Below, in pieces: positions 13,737 through 26,872 of a DNA stretch of 64,000 nt. The notes beneath the pieces were generated by a model that made no database searches, was not told the DNA's origin, and saw only the letters and a program-made list of their open reading frames with translations. How positions within the stretch are numbered: position 1 is the stretch's first letter; every line of letters begins with the position of its first letter. The position numbers and the translations under genes are program-made. The stretch spans positions 30,482,808-30,546,807 of the forward strand of contig NW_023603184.1 in the NCBI RefSeq assembly GCF_014898055.3, written 5' to 3'. Source of the DNA: Talpa occidentalis. Its lineage: Eukaryota; Chordata; Mammalia; Eulipotyphla; Talpidae.

Positions 13737-13955
13737 GGCTCCTAGAAAAGTTGTTGATTTTTCAGTCTGTTCAGCTTTTTTACTTGTCAGGACATAGGGA
13801 CAGAGTCCACGCTGCATATATGCTGGACTAGAAACCAGAAGTGAAATCAGTAAATTCATCATGTAAACACTCTAAATATTTAGGTATAATTGTAGTATAT
13901 GTGCAATAACTTAAAGCAAAGACCTTAATGTATGTTTTTAAAAACCCTGGGCATG

Positions 13956-14231
13956 GGCCTCCCCGGTGGTGCAGCACTTGAGCGCTGGGTTGCGAGGCTG
14001 CCTGCAGCCTCTGCAGCGCCAGTTCGATCCCCGGCTGCTCCCCGGCCACCGGAGGAGGGTCCCGCATGGCGCGCAGACCTCTCCTGCCGCCCGCTGCTCC
14101 CCTCAGCAGTGTACTTCGGTCCTTCTGCCTGCTCTGCTCCCCGCTCTGGCTCTGGTGAATTCTCTCACCCTCCAGCGCTTCTGACTGTACCCAGTGCTTA
14201 TATAAATAAATCTTTAAAACAAACAAAAAAA
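13956..14231 (+). mobile_element. tRNA-derived SINE, copy 3 (long-linker subfamily)
   Basis: GGCCTCCCCGGTGGTGCAG head, GGTTCGATCC-like B box, CGGCCACCGGAGGAGGGTCC linker. Flanked by duplicated AAAAACC[C/A]TGGGCATG (13940 and 14226). Confidence 0.9.
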
Positions 14232-14316
14232 ACCATGGGCATGTATTTTTATAAGGAAAACTCCATATTACATAGTTAACTGAAAATAAAAATTGACTTT
14301 GTTAAATGGTATAAAC

Positions 14317-14568
14317 TAGAAGTTGGTAAGCTACAGCCTCTGGGCCAAGTTCACCTCACCTGCCTCCTATTTCTCTCTGGTTCCTGAACTAAAAACTCTT
14401 TTTGTATCTTTAAATGGTTGGAAAAAATTAAAAGATGAATGGTATTTTGTGACCCATGAAAATAACGCATAATGCAAGTTATAGCGTCTATAAGTAAAGG
14501 TTTATTGGAACACAGCCACACTTATTTATGTATTGTGCATGGCTGTCTTCACAGCTAAATGGCAGAGC
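14317..14568 (+). mobile_element. hAT-type nonautonomous DNA transposon remnant
   Basis: GTTGGTAAGCTACAGCCT...GTAAAGGTTTATTGGAACACAGCCAC matches the widespread mammalian hAT MITE whose ends read roughly GGTCGGCAAACT and which contains GGAACACAGCCA. Diverged. Confidence 0.55.
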
Positions 14569-14569
14569 T

Positions 14570-14965
14570 GAGTATTGGCATCCCTTGGTATCCTCAAGGG
14601 ATTAGTTCCAGACCCCTTCCCCAAAGATGTCCAAATCTGGGGATGCACAAATCCCCTGTATTAAAATGGTGTCGGTTTGTATATAATCTACACAATCATC
14701 CAGCACACTTTAAATCATCTCCAGATTGCTGATGATATTAATACAATGTAAATGCTATGTAAATAGTTATTATACTGAATTGTTTGGGGAATAATGATGG
14801 TTAAAGGAGTCTGTACATAGTTTGGTGCAAGTGAAATGGTCATATGGCTGGTCGCATGCCTAACCTTGTGTATATTTTCCATCCATGATGGCTGAATCCA
14901 CAGACACAGAACCTGGGAATACAGAGGTTCAATTGAAGTTGCAACAGAGGGTGCAGAGCCTGCAA
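14570..14965 (+). mobile_element. Tigger-like (Tc1/mariner) MITE remnant
   Basis: GGTATCCTCAAGGGATTAGT, CCAGACCCC, AAATGCTATGTAAATAGTTA and GGCTGAATCCACAGA match an old Tigger-derived repeat with palindromic ends. Confidence 0.55.
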
Positions 14966-15805
14966 AGTCTGAACTATTTATCACCTTGCTTTTTGCAGAA
15001 AAACTCTGCCGATCCATGAAATAAACTAACACGCAAATAATGCCATAGGCGTCTGCGGTGACGCCAGAGCCCTGAATCACCTAGTCAGGGTCCGTTTACT
15101 CCTCCGCTCACAATGCGCAGAGGCTTTATTTGACTGTGGATGGTGACTGCAATCTGAGGAGACAGTCAGAGGAAAAACATTCAGCCTAATCTCATATAAC
15201 ACTCCATTCTTATCTTAATATGCATTTCCTTTGAAAATAAGATGATTCTTATAAATTGTTAACTTGTTTTCCAGAAGCAAAATAGTTCTTGAATGTAGAA
15301 TTATGTTCTGAAAGCTTAGGTAAAAGAGATTTTTTTTCAGAATGTAAATTATTTTATAATTTGTTTTTCTCATAAACTATGCATCAGTGGGAAAAAAGAT
15401 ATAGAAACAAGGAAACATAAATATGCAAGTATAAGGCACCTATAATCCCATTTAGTAGAGATTGTCACAACTGAATCTCTGTTGATCCTGTGTGTGATTT
15501 AAGAGAAAGAACTGCTATATATTTATATTTTCAACCTGCCACAGGCCCCCTGATGCTGGTCTGGATAAAGGTGAGGTGCCCCTTCTAAGGTAAAGATGTG
15601 AATGGCCAACTTCTCTGCCCCAGAGGGGAGCTTGTTGACTTTCTTGCAGGTGGTTAAGGTCTCTTGAACATGAGAGGCACTAGTTAGTCACTCAGACTCA
15701 TGCAGGAAGCCAATCTACTATCTAGACCTCAGGTAACTCATTTTATATCAGAGACAAGAGCAGGAAAATGCTCTATAGAAAACATAAAAATGCTCTATAG
15801 TAAGT

Positions 15806-16270
15806 ATATTAGTTCCCTATGGTTGCTGTAACAAATGCCCACAAACTTAATGGCTTAACATTTATTCTTTTGCAGTTCTGGTGGCAAGACGTCTAGCATC
15901 AAGGTGTTAGAAAGGCTAGGTTTTGTTCTAGGGGCTCCTGGGAAGAATCTGTTCCTTTGACTTTTCAGCATTTAGAAGTCAACTGCTCTCCTTAACTTGT
16001 GGCCTCTTCTTCCATTTTCAGTTCACATCACTTCAACGTCTGCTTATAGGATCACATCTCCTTTTTCCTCGCTTTTTCTCAACATCTTACCTTCCTTTTA
16101 TTAAACCTTGTGAATACATTGGGGCTATCCAGATAACCCAGGATAACCTCCCCAGCTCAAGACCCTTAATTTAATCACAATATCCTGCCTATAAGGTGCT
16201 GTATTCACAGGTCTGGGATTCAGGATGTAAACATCTTTGGGAAGCCATTATTCTGTTCACCTTGGTATTT
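15806..16270. mobile_element. Old LTR-like interspersed repeat
   Basis: TTAGTTCCCTATGGTTGCTG...GGGATTCAGGATGTAAACAT matches the widespread repeat that opens with TTAGTT.CCTA.GGCTGC. A related but more diverged copy starts near 16470. Confidence 0.5.
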
Positions 16271-17047
16271 GAATGCCGGCTTTGTTTCTGACATGAAACT
16301 GGGTACTAGCAAACAGAGATGAATGAACATGTCCCTCCCCTCACCACTGCTGCCCCTTTAAACAGCAGAATTCCAGGCCAGAGGAAAGAACTTGGCAAAG
16401 GCACAGAAGAGTGGAGTGAGTGGTATGTTTGAAGAGTGGCAATCAAATCAGCATTTGGGAGATCCTGTGTATTAGTTTGTGCTCTTTGATGGAAGCATTA
16501 GACACCAGTTTGATGAGGCTTTAATGAAACACAATTTTCTTAAAAGGATTAACGGTGGGAAATGGAACTCAAAGGCAAGAGAAAGGCCTGGACCAGAGCT
16601 GGAAAATGGATAGAAGCCAGGCAGGTCCTCTGGGTGTCTGCGCCTGGTGCCCAGGCTCTGTGGCTAGAATGATGGTGCCAGCTCTTGTTTGCACTATTTC
16701 AGATTCTCAGGAGAGAGTCCAATTTACTTCAACTTCTGGTCCATTCACTCAGGCCATGGTGATATCACAGTGGAATCCTTGAGAAAACCTTCACCTTGGC
16801 GATCTGAATGTCAAATTACACTTCCACTTAATGACTCTTTCGCTGTTCAGCGGGAGACAGGTCATTAATTTATTTATTGTCATTATTCTTAGATTATGCA
16901 GGGTTTCAAGCCATAAACAAATATCATGGCATGCTTTGTAAAATATCTGTCTGGTCACTCTGAGAGAAAATAAATGATATATCTAATGCCATTCTTTGTT
17001 TAGGAATTTTGCTAGCTCACCTTATTGAACATATGTCTCTCTTTCAT

Positions 17048-17162
17048 TCAGTGGTTCCCAAAGATGGGGAAATTTTTTATAAAATATTTATGTCTAAACT
17101 CCACCCCAGACCAACTGAATCAGAATCTGAAGAGCGAGCAGACATCTCTGTTTTTAAAAAGT
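17048..17162 (+). mobile_element. MER20-like hAT fragment
   Basis: CAGTGGTTCCCAAAG at the start, then TCCACCCCAGACCAACTGAA and TCAGAATCT follow the MER20 pattern. Short and diverged. Confidence 0.5.
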
Positions 17163-17164
17163 GC

Positions 17165-19180
17165 TCTAGGTGGAATGAGTACATGTAACAACTGGTGGAA
17201 ATGAATAGGGTCTGTAGCTTCTGGTATTGTGCTGATATCAGTTTCCTGGTTGGTTAATTGGGGAAGCTGCTGAAGGGTGCAGGAACTCTGTACTGTTGTA
17301 TAACTTCTTGTAAGTGGAATATTATTTCAAAATAAAGTAAACAAACACTCTAAAGAATCCTCCCCTTTCCCAAATTAAGAGTTATCAATTTGAAAATATT
17401 ATTTTTGAAAGTCTTAAAAACAATGATAACATGTCCTAGGTGGTTCTCAGGAGGACTGAGAATGGGTGCCTTAATATATTTAGGGAAAGTGAGTCCCTTT
17501 GTATAAGATCAAATTGGATTCCCCTAATGAGGACTTCAACCAAACAAGGTTTCCCTGGGATTAAATTTAGTGGGGTTTATGAGTAGAATTTGTCTTCTGT
17601 TTTCAATCTCAGGGAATTTAATAAAAGGTCAGCACACCTCTTTGACTGTACTGGAGAAATGACTCAGAAATTGCCTATAGAAGCTTGACTGTGGGCTTCA
17701 GACACTCCATTCGGTGTTTTTTGTCCCCAACATGAATGCGCAGGCCAGCTTGGGATTCAGACAGCCTGAATAATTGACATTTTCTACCTTTAGGCTGTGT
17801 GCTGAATGTTAAAAAGGTGATACAAAAAGATTATTGGATATTGTATTTAATATGGAATAAAAGGGCATGTGAAACCCTCTGCCCAGTTTTTTTCCCCCTA
17901 GTGTCCTGAGATTTCAATGCAATTTAGCAAATCGAAGGCAGTCAGGTTCAGAAAGGAAGAGTCATTCTTCATCTGAAGCAGATTCTCAAAGAATGGGAAA
18001 TCTTTTGAGGTGAAAAAGACATTTAAGAAAGTTATTTTGAACATGAAAAATAATAAATTTCATTTCTAATAAAGCTGTAGATGTTAGAAAGGTTTGTGTT
18101 TTATATTAGATTTCAAGTTTTATGAATCAAAAATGAGGACAACTACTTAAATGTGTTATTCAGGAATCTTTTTGTTATAAGTGACAAAGGAATTTAAGAA
18201 AGGAAAAGATCTATCGACTAATTGGGAAGTTAAAGGCCTTCAGGTATGGCTAGATCCAGAACTGAAGCAATATCTTCAGCTTTTCTCCATTTCTCTATTT
18301 GACTCTGCTTTCCTTCTGCAGCATATTTTCCCCAATGTGGTGGCAAAGATAAATTGCCAGTAATCTCAGGCATATGTTTTCTTTTCAGTTACTGATCCCC
18401 AAAGAAAAAGAGCTTTACTTTTCTGTCATTCCAGGTAAATTCAAAGGTGTGGCTCTCATTGTACTTACTGGCTTAAGACTATCTCTGAAGCAGTCACTAT
18501 TTTAAGAGGGGTGGTAACTCCTATTGGTCAGGCCCAAGTCATATGTGTACTCTGTAACTGAGATGTGAGGACTGCTTTGAAACTACATGCGGACTGAAAA
18601 TGGAGAAGAGATAGTTTTCCAAAGAGCTGCTGATCAGATAGAAGTTGTTGGTTCCAGTTGGATGAGGCCCCTCTGTGGGCCTTGGCTGCAGTAGACTCTC
18701 CTAACTGACATCATAATGAGGTGATGGCAGATGTCCTGTGGTAGTTAATATGTCTTACTTGTGGGCTTTCATGAAAAACTCCCACCCCAGAGTCCCGGTA
18801 GTACCAGTCTCAAGGCAGACATTATTGGACACAAAGGGAGTCATTCATTAGCAGATAAAGAGCCTGTGTAGTATGAGTTACTTGGGCAAAATCATAAAAG
18901 AAAAATCGAAGTGGGAGTTCATACACAGGCACCTTTTAGCAGGGTTTACAAGGAAATTGATTTGTGCTAAAAATCTTCATGTTCACTGATCTTGTGGAGT
19001 TTCTTTTATACTCCATGCACGGCTGTTTCAGAAGGTGGGAGATTATTTCTCAAGGTGTAGAGAGATGTTAATGAGAGACAAAAATAAGGGAGGTAGTGCA
19101 GGTGTGAGCTAGAGAAAAGAACAGAAAAATGATGTATATTTAGATCTACTTTCCTTATTTATTTTTGTTGGTTTTTTTTC
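17165..19180. other. Intergenic DNA, nothing recognised
   Basis: Unique-looking AT-rich sequence without exon signals I can support. Confidence 0.45.
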
Positions 19181-19184
19181 ATTG

Positions 19185-19345
19185 ATTGATTGTTTTGAAG
19201 AAACACTTATCTACAGCCTTCCAGTGTTTTGACAGTGTAGGATTTCCTCCTTAGGTGTAGTCACCGTTGCGCACCCACCACCGCGGTACCCATAGTTCTG
19301 CACCATAGTCCTTTGTGCTGTGCCCCCCTCTTCTGAAGGTCGCAA
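19185..19345 (-). mobile_element. L1 3' end fragment
   Basis: TTTCCTCCTTAGGTGTAGTC and CACCATAGTCCTTTGTGCT match the antisense of the L1 3' UTR also seen near 58,980-59,050. Confidence 0.6.
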
Positions 19346-19349
19346 ATTT

Positions 19350-21290
19350 AGATCTAATTTAATGTCAGTTTCATGAATTTTTGTGATTGAATGTTACACA
19401 AAAATAAAAAGTTAGAAAAAATTGTCTTTTACTTACTGGCTCATCTTTATGAGTTTTCCCATGAATTGTCCATGGGCCAAGATCTTTCCATGCATTTGAA
19501 AAAAGCCCCTAAATGAGCATCCTTTCTTTTTCTGTTGACATAAGGATGGCATAAAGGGATTCTGGGAGTGTGGAACCATTGAGGGGCATGCAGAAAGTCA
19601 GCCACAATTTGATCTCCAAAAAGGATGTCAACAGCAGTGCTATACCTTATGGATCCCACCCTGACAGCCTCAGAATAAATGAGAACACTTAGGGAATTTT
19701 TAAAAATTGAAAAAGGGGTATTTGGATATAGATGTGCAGACCTACTTTAACTGCTTTCTAGGCTCAACGACAGAGTCAAGGTTTTAGAGAAGAATTATGC
19801 AAATCTTTCTAGCCCTGCTTACTGGGTTGTCCTGGGCACTGAAATAGCCCCACTTCACCACAATGTCCTCTCCCCTCTTTATTGGGATCTTTTCAAACAG
19901 TGTTAGATAAGTAGGTGAAGGAAGAAGCTTATTGTCTGGAAAGATTTTCTGATAATCTGTGGTGTGGGAGTAACTTTTGTACTTAATTAGTACTTTTCGC
20001 TATATACCCTGTTAGTTATTTTGATCATATTTTAAACCTTTGATGGTTTAAGAAGCAGTTGAACTTGGTGAAAAGAGAATGAAAGTGGAATGTAAGGACT
20101 AAGAGTCTCCTTCTTGACTTCACCATATACTAGATGTGCAATCTTTGGAAATTTAATGAACCTATTTCAAGCTGGATATTCCAAGTTGTAAAGTAGATAT
20201 AATAATCCCTACTGCAGAGGTGTCTCATTTCGATGTGTGATGTTGGGATGAAAAAGCATCGCTCAGAGTCCACGTGCAGAACAATGAGAAGCCTAGAGGG
20301 ACTACACCATTAAGGTGCAGCCCATCTCCAAGGGCAGTCTCGTTTTTATTTAGAATCAGACAGAAAATAAAAAAGATCAAAGAAGCAAGCAGGTAAATGG
20401 GGCACAAGTGTGTGGGGACTTGTAACCAGCTGACCCCAGCCAAGTTTGGGGAAATAGAGAGAGACAAGGAAGTCTCAGTGTTTTTGATAATCTAACCATA
20501 ACATCTATTGCTGTTGCTGCACGTGCTGTTTTCAGCATGTATAGATCCTCATACCAGGACTTTTGCCCTGAGAGGTTCCTTGTCGACTCCCTGTTTCTGC
20601 ACACTGAGAGGTACAGAAGAGTTAAAGCAAAGAATAATCAAAGCAAAGACACAGAATAGTTGAGAAACACAATAATCCAAGCTCCCACACAGAGGCTTGC
20701 TTTGACCATTAAAGTAAGAACTTTACAAGGTACCTGGCACATTTTAGGAAACAAACATGGATGGAACATGTCATGGGATGGTAGAAAGAGCAGTCTCTCA
20801 TTTCCACTACAGCACACGTTCCCACAGATCTATCTGTGGTCTGGTCTTTTGATGAATTTCCTTAGAGCCAGTGATTTACTTCATGAAGCCCCTGAGAGTG
20901 GTGAGCTTGAAGAGGCTTTCAGGAAATATATCCACCACAGGAATTTTAGTAGCCTTGCACATTGTCCCAAACCTATTTAGTCAGGGTTAAAGATGCTGAA
21001 CCATCAATCTGAATATAAATACATACTTCTTTTTAAAAACCTTGGAGACAAATTACAAATTATGACCTATAAATGAACCCAAGGCATTTATGCTTCTTCT
21101 TGGAAGATTTCCAAGATGCTATTAAAAAGACTTGCAGTTACTTATTGGTAGATTTAAGCATTATCCTCCCCCGACTCACCATGCCAAGGAATAGTGGCTA
21201 AGAGTTGAGCTGCTTGTTCCAGAAGGGCCAGCAAAAAAACACTGCAAAAATCACTCAGGGAAGTTGTATCTTGCCAGACTATGCTATGCA
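19350..21290. other. Intergenic DNA, no gene recognised
   Basis: Apart from the MIR piece at 20085-20225 I see no gene or named repeat; a 106-codon frame at 20660-20980 has no family signature. Confidence 0.4.
20085..20225 (+). repeat. MIR fragment
   Basis: TGCAATCTTTGGAAATTTAA then AAAGTAGATATAATAATCCC fits the MIR middle. Confidence 0.45.
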
Positions 21291-21295
21291 GATGG

Positions 21296-21665
21296 TGTTC
21301 GTCTTAGTCTGCTGGACCTGCCACTACAAAACACCAGGGACTGGTGACTTAAACAATAGAAATTTATTTCTTGCAGTTCTGGAGGCTGGTGAGTCCAAAA
21401 GCACGGTGCTAGCAAGGGAGGTTTCATTTTGATGCCCTTTCTTGACTTGTAGGCACTCACCATCCTGCTGGGTGCTCATGTGAGTGTTGAGAGAGAGAGA
21501 GAGTGCGCACGAGCCAGGCTGGTCTCTGATAACGACATGACTCCATCAGGGAAACACTGCCCTTATGACCTTATCTAAATCTAACTGCCTCCTAAGGTGA
21601 CACCTCCAAATGCCATTACATTCATGGTTTCAACATAAATGTGAAGGGGATGTAACATGCAGGCT
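21296..21665. mobile_element. Old LTR-like interspersed repeat
   Basis: CTTAGTCTGCTGGACCTGCC, AATTTATTTCTTGCAGTTCT and GACTTGTAGGCACTCACC are the same repeat class as 15806-16270. Contains a (GA)n run at 21489-21503. Confidence 0.5.
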
Positions 21666-22010
21666 CAACAGCACTTATGAATGTCAAAGACATAGGAAAA
21701 TATGGCCACAAATCCAAAAGACACTCCACTGCTTGAACCTGTCTGTTCATCCTTCCACTGGAAAACAAATTGACTATCTCACTGTTATTTTTTTGCCCTT
21801 CCAATCCACCTAAGCAATTTAAAAATATGTTCTTCTTTGGGCCCAGAGAAGCATTTTATAAGCTACCCTATCACTCAATGATTGCTAACTTATCACCAAA
21901 TATTGTGATTTTGATTGACAGTGTCAGTCTGTTTTTTGGAGGAAGGAAACATGATATTTGCAACAAACAAATGTTTGACATAAATATTTGCATAAATGGA
22001 TGTAAATTTT

Positions 22011-22598
22011 TTATTTTAACATTTATCATTTTTTACATTTTTTAGACAATATTTGCTTCCCCCCCCCTCAGATTGAGTCCTCATAGAATTTCCTTCCCCA
22101 AGGCACCCGTGCACCATCACCACAGTCCCCTGTGCTCCTCCCTCCTTCCCTCTGATCCCTTTCCCTCCTCCTCCCCTGCAGGATGTCTCTGATTTATAAT
22201 TGTCTGTTTTTGCTTTGTTGTGTTTTGTACTGTTATTATTATTTTTTCACACTGGTATCTTATTTGGTTCCCCTATATTCCTGTTATAAGTGAAACCATC
22301 TGATATTTTTCTTTTTCCTTCTGGCTTATTTCACTGAGCATAACTCCTTCCAGCTCCATCCACGTTGCTGCAAATGGCATGAGTTTATCTTTTTTGATTG
22401 CTGAATAATATTCCATTGTGTATATATGCCACATCTTCTTGATCCATCCATTTTTGGGCATTTGGGTTGTTTCCAAGTTTTACCTATTGTAAGTAGTGCT
22501 GCAATAAACATAGGTGTATAGGTGCTTTTTTGAATCACTGTTTTTGTGTCCTTTGGGTAGATCCCTAGTAGTGGAATTGCCAGATCGTATGGTAGCTT
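22011..22598 (-). mobile_element. 5'-truncated L1 with target duplication
   Basis: The antisense strand encodes WIKKMWHIYTMEYYSAIKKD, the L1 ORF2 C-terminus. Flanked by AAATG[G/A]ATGTAAATTTT (21994-22010, 22599-22615). Confidence 0.88.
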
Positions 22599-22619
22599 AA
22601 ATGAATGTAAATTTTACAG

Positions 22620-24370
22620 TCTATTTGAAGATGTTTTTGTAGGATAATCTCACATGAAGGCTATAAAAACTGGAAGATAAGATCAATTAATATTATCAGT
22701 TAGCATTATCAAGGGGTACAGAGATTGTATCTACCAGAAGTTTATGATCAAAGAAGTAACCATTGTTACCAGGCTTTGCTAGTGATGAAATCAAATATCT
22801 CTGTTGGCTATCAAATTTCTTGCAACTCAATTTTATTTATTACTAATATCCTGATTCCTAGTTTAGTTTCTCAAGTATCTTAAATGAAGAAGAGTGAGCT
22901 CCAAAAAGTGACAGAAAGTTCTGGTCCTTGGAAAGAGGAAGGCACATTCTGTAACTTACATATATCAGCCTTTGGTGAATTTAAGTCATGGGGGTCAGTT
23001 CCCCAAGACTAGTCTACTCTGGATGTGCTGAAAAAAAATTGAATCTCCAGACTTCAAAGCTTAGAATTAGGGCCTGGAGATAGAGGCTTCATTAAGACAC
23101 TGACCACAGTTAGACCTTGCTTGAATGTATCCATGTCTCTTTTATCTTCTCACTTGACAAGTCTGAATGGGCATGTCAGTTGCCACCTGACAACTATTAT
23201 TCATCTTTTTTTAAAAAAGATTTATTTTATTTATACAAGTGCTGGGGTACAGGCCAGATGCACAGGAGGGTGAGAGGATTCACCAGAGACAGAGCGGGGA
23301 ACAGAACAGACAGACTGACAAAATACACCGCTGAGGGGAGCAGAGGGTGAGACAGGAGAGGTCTGCTGCGCCATGTGGGATTCTCGCTGGCCAGCCGGAT
23401 TGAACCTGTACTGCAGAGGCTGCAGACAGGTTCACAGTGCTGCGCTCAACCGCCTGCACCACCAGGGAGGCCCTATTGTTCATCTTAATATACCCAGGGC
23501 ATTTCCTCCCTTTGCCTCGCCCAGAGAACAGCTCTGCCCCATGAATGGATTATTTGGCAGCATATACAGTAACTGTACCAGCATATGGCAGGACATGAAA
23601 TAATACTGCAGAATACAAAAAATATTTTTATGATCTCTGATAATTTCTTCATATACAACATGTGACCTCTCCAAAGAGTCTCCACGGCAGCTTAATTTAA
23701 AGGGGATATATTTTATATCAAGAATAAGTGAATGTTAAGAGTTTTAAGAGAGTTTTAATATGGTTGTGTAGTCATTCTATGAGTGGATGCTTTTATACAG
23801 AGTCTAACAGGACCGGTGTTTCCGGGCACAATTAGTATCTGAAGTTAGAAACTGTTCTGGAAGAGAACTCTGGCTGAAAACTTTGAGGCAAATTTAGTAG
23901 AAAATGTTTTCAGTCATCCATATTGCAGGTTAGACAGTCTCAAAATTTTCTGGCCACCAACACATTTAACACAGATATTCTTGATTTACTCATTTCTTGC
24001 ATCTTTTGGCATGTTTTCTTATTTAGTTAATAGAATCTCATTGTAGTTTAGTTTCTTTAATTCTTTAAGGTACAAGTGCCGTTGAAGTGCATACATGAAT
24101 GTAATCCTTTAATTGGAAACAGACCTTTGTCCTTAGAACAGCTGTCTCTATGAATATTTCATTAGTGTGTGTTTACTAGTAACACTTTTTCAATTCTTTT
24201 ATATTAAACAACTTCACTGGTTCTTCTTTGTTACTAGATTTATGTGTTTTTTTTTCTCCCTTTAAACTCTTGCCAGAGACCATCTTTTAGATATCCTAAA
24301 AATTTATAGGTGGAACAGCTATAAATTTTCTTTAAGTAGAGATGCCAATAATGTCCTGTTTCTTGACATA
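22620..24370. other. Intergenic DNA around SINE copy 4
   Basis: Outside the SINE at 23208-23473 nothing is recognised. Confidence 0.4.
23208..23473 (-). mobile_element. tRNA-derived SINE, copy 4 (older subfamily)
   Basis: Tail complement TTTAAAAAAGATTTATTTTATTT at left, head complement GCACCACCAGGGAGGCCC at right. Flanks share TATT[A/G]TTCATCT. Confidence 0.88.
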
Positions 24371-25589
24371 ACTACAAAAATAGAAATTCCTGAAATAATT
24401 AGCATACAGTACTTAAAGCACAAAGGGCAGAGTGATAGAATACATCTTCCAGATAGACAAAAATTAGGTGGCTGATTATAAAGTCAGTATACAAAAATCT
24501 TTAACTTTTTATATACAAACAACAATTAAGAAACAAAAGAAAAAAGAAAATAACTGCATTTATAATTGCTTTGCAAATAATTAAATGCCTCAAAATTAAC
24601 CTAAAGAGGTAAAATACCTGTACAATAAGAACTACAAGATGTTATTAAAGGACGTAGGTAGTGATATAAGGAGATTGAAGGATAGCCTGTATTCATGGAT
24701 GGGGAAAATCAATATAGTCAAAAATGACTATCCTATCTAAAGTGATATATAAATTTAACACAACCTCATCGAAAAACTAGCAATATTTTTCAAAGAAGTT
24801 GAACAAAAAATATTAAAAATTATATGGCATCACAAAAAGCCTTGAATTGCAAAAGTAGCCCCAAGATAAAAGTTAAGAAACAGAGATTTCAAGTTACCTG
24901 ACTTCAAACTCCACTATGAAGGAATCGTACAAAAACAACATGGTATTGGCACAAAAATAGTTACATGGATCAACAGAATAGAATAGAAAGTCCAGAAATA
25001 AATCCACAATATACTGGCACCTTATGTATAATAAAGAGCCTATAACCATGCAATGATGAAAGGACAGTCTCTTTAATAAATGGTGCTGGGGTAATAGGAA
25101 AGCCACATGCAAAAGAATAAAGTCGTATCACTTGCTAACCCTATACACAAAAATAAACTCAAGATTAAATATTTAGATATCAGACCTGCAACAATAAAAT
25201 ACATAAAAGAAAGCATTGACAATATGTTCAATGATGTAAACAGCAAAGATGTGGTGGTGGTGACTTGACCCCTATGGCAAGGGAACTAAAAGCAAAAATA
25301 AACAATTGGAATTACCATGAATTAAGAAGCTTCTGTATAGCTAAAGAAAATACAAGATGAAGAAATCTCAAGTAAAAAAAAAAATACAAGGTGATTAAAA
25401 AGACATCCTACTGAATGGGAGAAAATATTCCCACAATATATAACTGATAAGGGATTAATATTCAAGATATATAAAAAACACACAGTTCAACAATAAAAAG
25501 AAAACCCAATTAATAAATGGGCAGAGATAAAATAAACACCAAAGATGCTATCTGGAAGGCTGATAGATATATGAAAAATGTTCATCATC

Positions 25590-25866
25590 ATTTTTTTTTT
25601 TTAAAAAAAAAGATTTATTCAATCATCCATACAAGCACCGGGCACAATCAGAAGTGCGAGAGGGTGAGAGGATTCACCAGAGCCAGAGCGGGAACAGAAC
25701 AGGCAGACTGACGAAATACACTGCTGAGGGGAGCAGTGGGTGCGGCAGGAGAGGTCTGCGCACCATGTGGGACCCTCTCCGGGGTGGGGAATCGAACCGG
25801 CGCTTCAGAGGCTGCAGGCAGCTTCGCAGCCCAGTGCTCAACCACTGCGCCACCAGGGGAGGCCCC
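25590..25866 (-). mobile_element. tRNA-derived SINE, copy 5 (inside L1)
   Basis: Reverse-oriented element with head complement CACTGCGCCACCAGGGGAGGCC at right. Inserted in a + strand L1 and immediately followed by another copy at the same CATCATCACTTTCT target. Confidence 0.88.
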
Positions 25867-25881
25867 CATCATCACTTTCTT

Positions 25882-26176
25882 TCTTTGTTTTTTTTTTTTT
25901 TTTTTTGGTAGATATATTTACTTACACAAGCACTGGGCACAGTCAGAAGCGCGGGAGGGTGAGAGAATTCACCAGAGCCAGAGCAGGGAGCAGAGCAGGC
26001 AGAAGGACCGAAGTGCACTGCTGAGGGGAGCAGCGGGCGGCAGGAGGGGTCTGCGCACCATGTGGGACCCTCCTTTGGTGGCTGGGGTGCAGCCGGGGAT
26101 TGAACCGGTGCTGCAGAGGCTACAGGCAGCTTCGCAACCCAGAGCTCAACCACTGCGCCACCAGGGAGGCCCCCCC
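25882..26176 (-). mobile_element. tRNA-derived SINE, copy 6 (side by side with copy 5)
   Basis: Long T-run then the reversed long-linker SINE. Its target duplication CATCATCACTTTCT is at about 25868-25881 and 26177-26190, so it landed at the edge of copy 5. Confidence 0.88.
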
Positions 26177-26599
26177 ATCATCACTTTCTATAAGAGATGT
26201 AGATGAAACCACAATGAGACACTATCTCATACCATGAGGATAGCACATATTAAAAGGACCTCCAACAACAGGTGTCAGAAAGGACACAGAGCAAAAAGAA
26301 CCCCACCACACTGTTAGTGGGAATGTAAAGTGATGTAACCATTATGGCCAGCAATCTGGATTTACCTTAAAAAATATAAAATTGTTTGGCTCCATTGCTT
26401 GGTTGGTTAAAAAGACTAAGATTGTGTAAATACCTTACAATCCAACAATCCTATTCTTGGACATACATCCAAAGAATATGATGCCATCGGCACAAAATTC
26501 TGTAGGTTTCACACTGTTTACAGTGGCATTATTTATAATAACTAAGACATGGAAACACCCTAAATATCACTGATATTTGGATCAAGAAGTTGTAGTATA

Positions 26600-26872
26600 G
26601 GGCCTCCCTGGTGGTGCAAGGAGTTAAGCACCACACTATGAAGCAATCCACCGCCTCTGCAGCACGAGTTCCATCCCCGGCCGGCCAGGGAGAAACCCAC
26701 ATGGGGCAGCAAACCTCTCCTGTCTCACCTGCTGCTCCCCTCAGCAGTGTATTTCAGTCAATCTGCCTGTTCTGCTCCCCATTCTGTCTCTGGTGAATCC
26801 TCTCACCCCCCATATCGCTGGCCTGCACCCCAGCTCTTGTATGCATAAATAAATAAATCTTAAAAAAAAAAG
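26600..26872 (+). mobile_element. tRNA-derived SINE, copy 7 (older subfamily)
   Basis: GGGCCTCCCTGGTGGTGCAAGG head, ATGCATAAATAAATAAATC tail. Diverged target duplication around GTTGTAGTATAG / ATTGTAGTGTAG. Inserted in the same L1 as copies 5 and 6. Confidence 0.88.

Noticed and set aside
13269..13862. 197-codon open frame on the - strand
   Set aside because: It runs across a solo LTR (13321-13736) against its orientation and has no retroviral or host domain.
25654..26206. Frames up to 156 codons in the 25.6-26.2 kb interval
   Set aside because: All are translations of adjacent tRNA-derived SINEs; the same peptides recur at every SINE copy.
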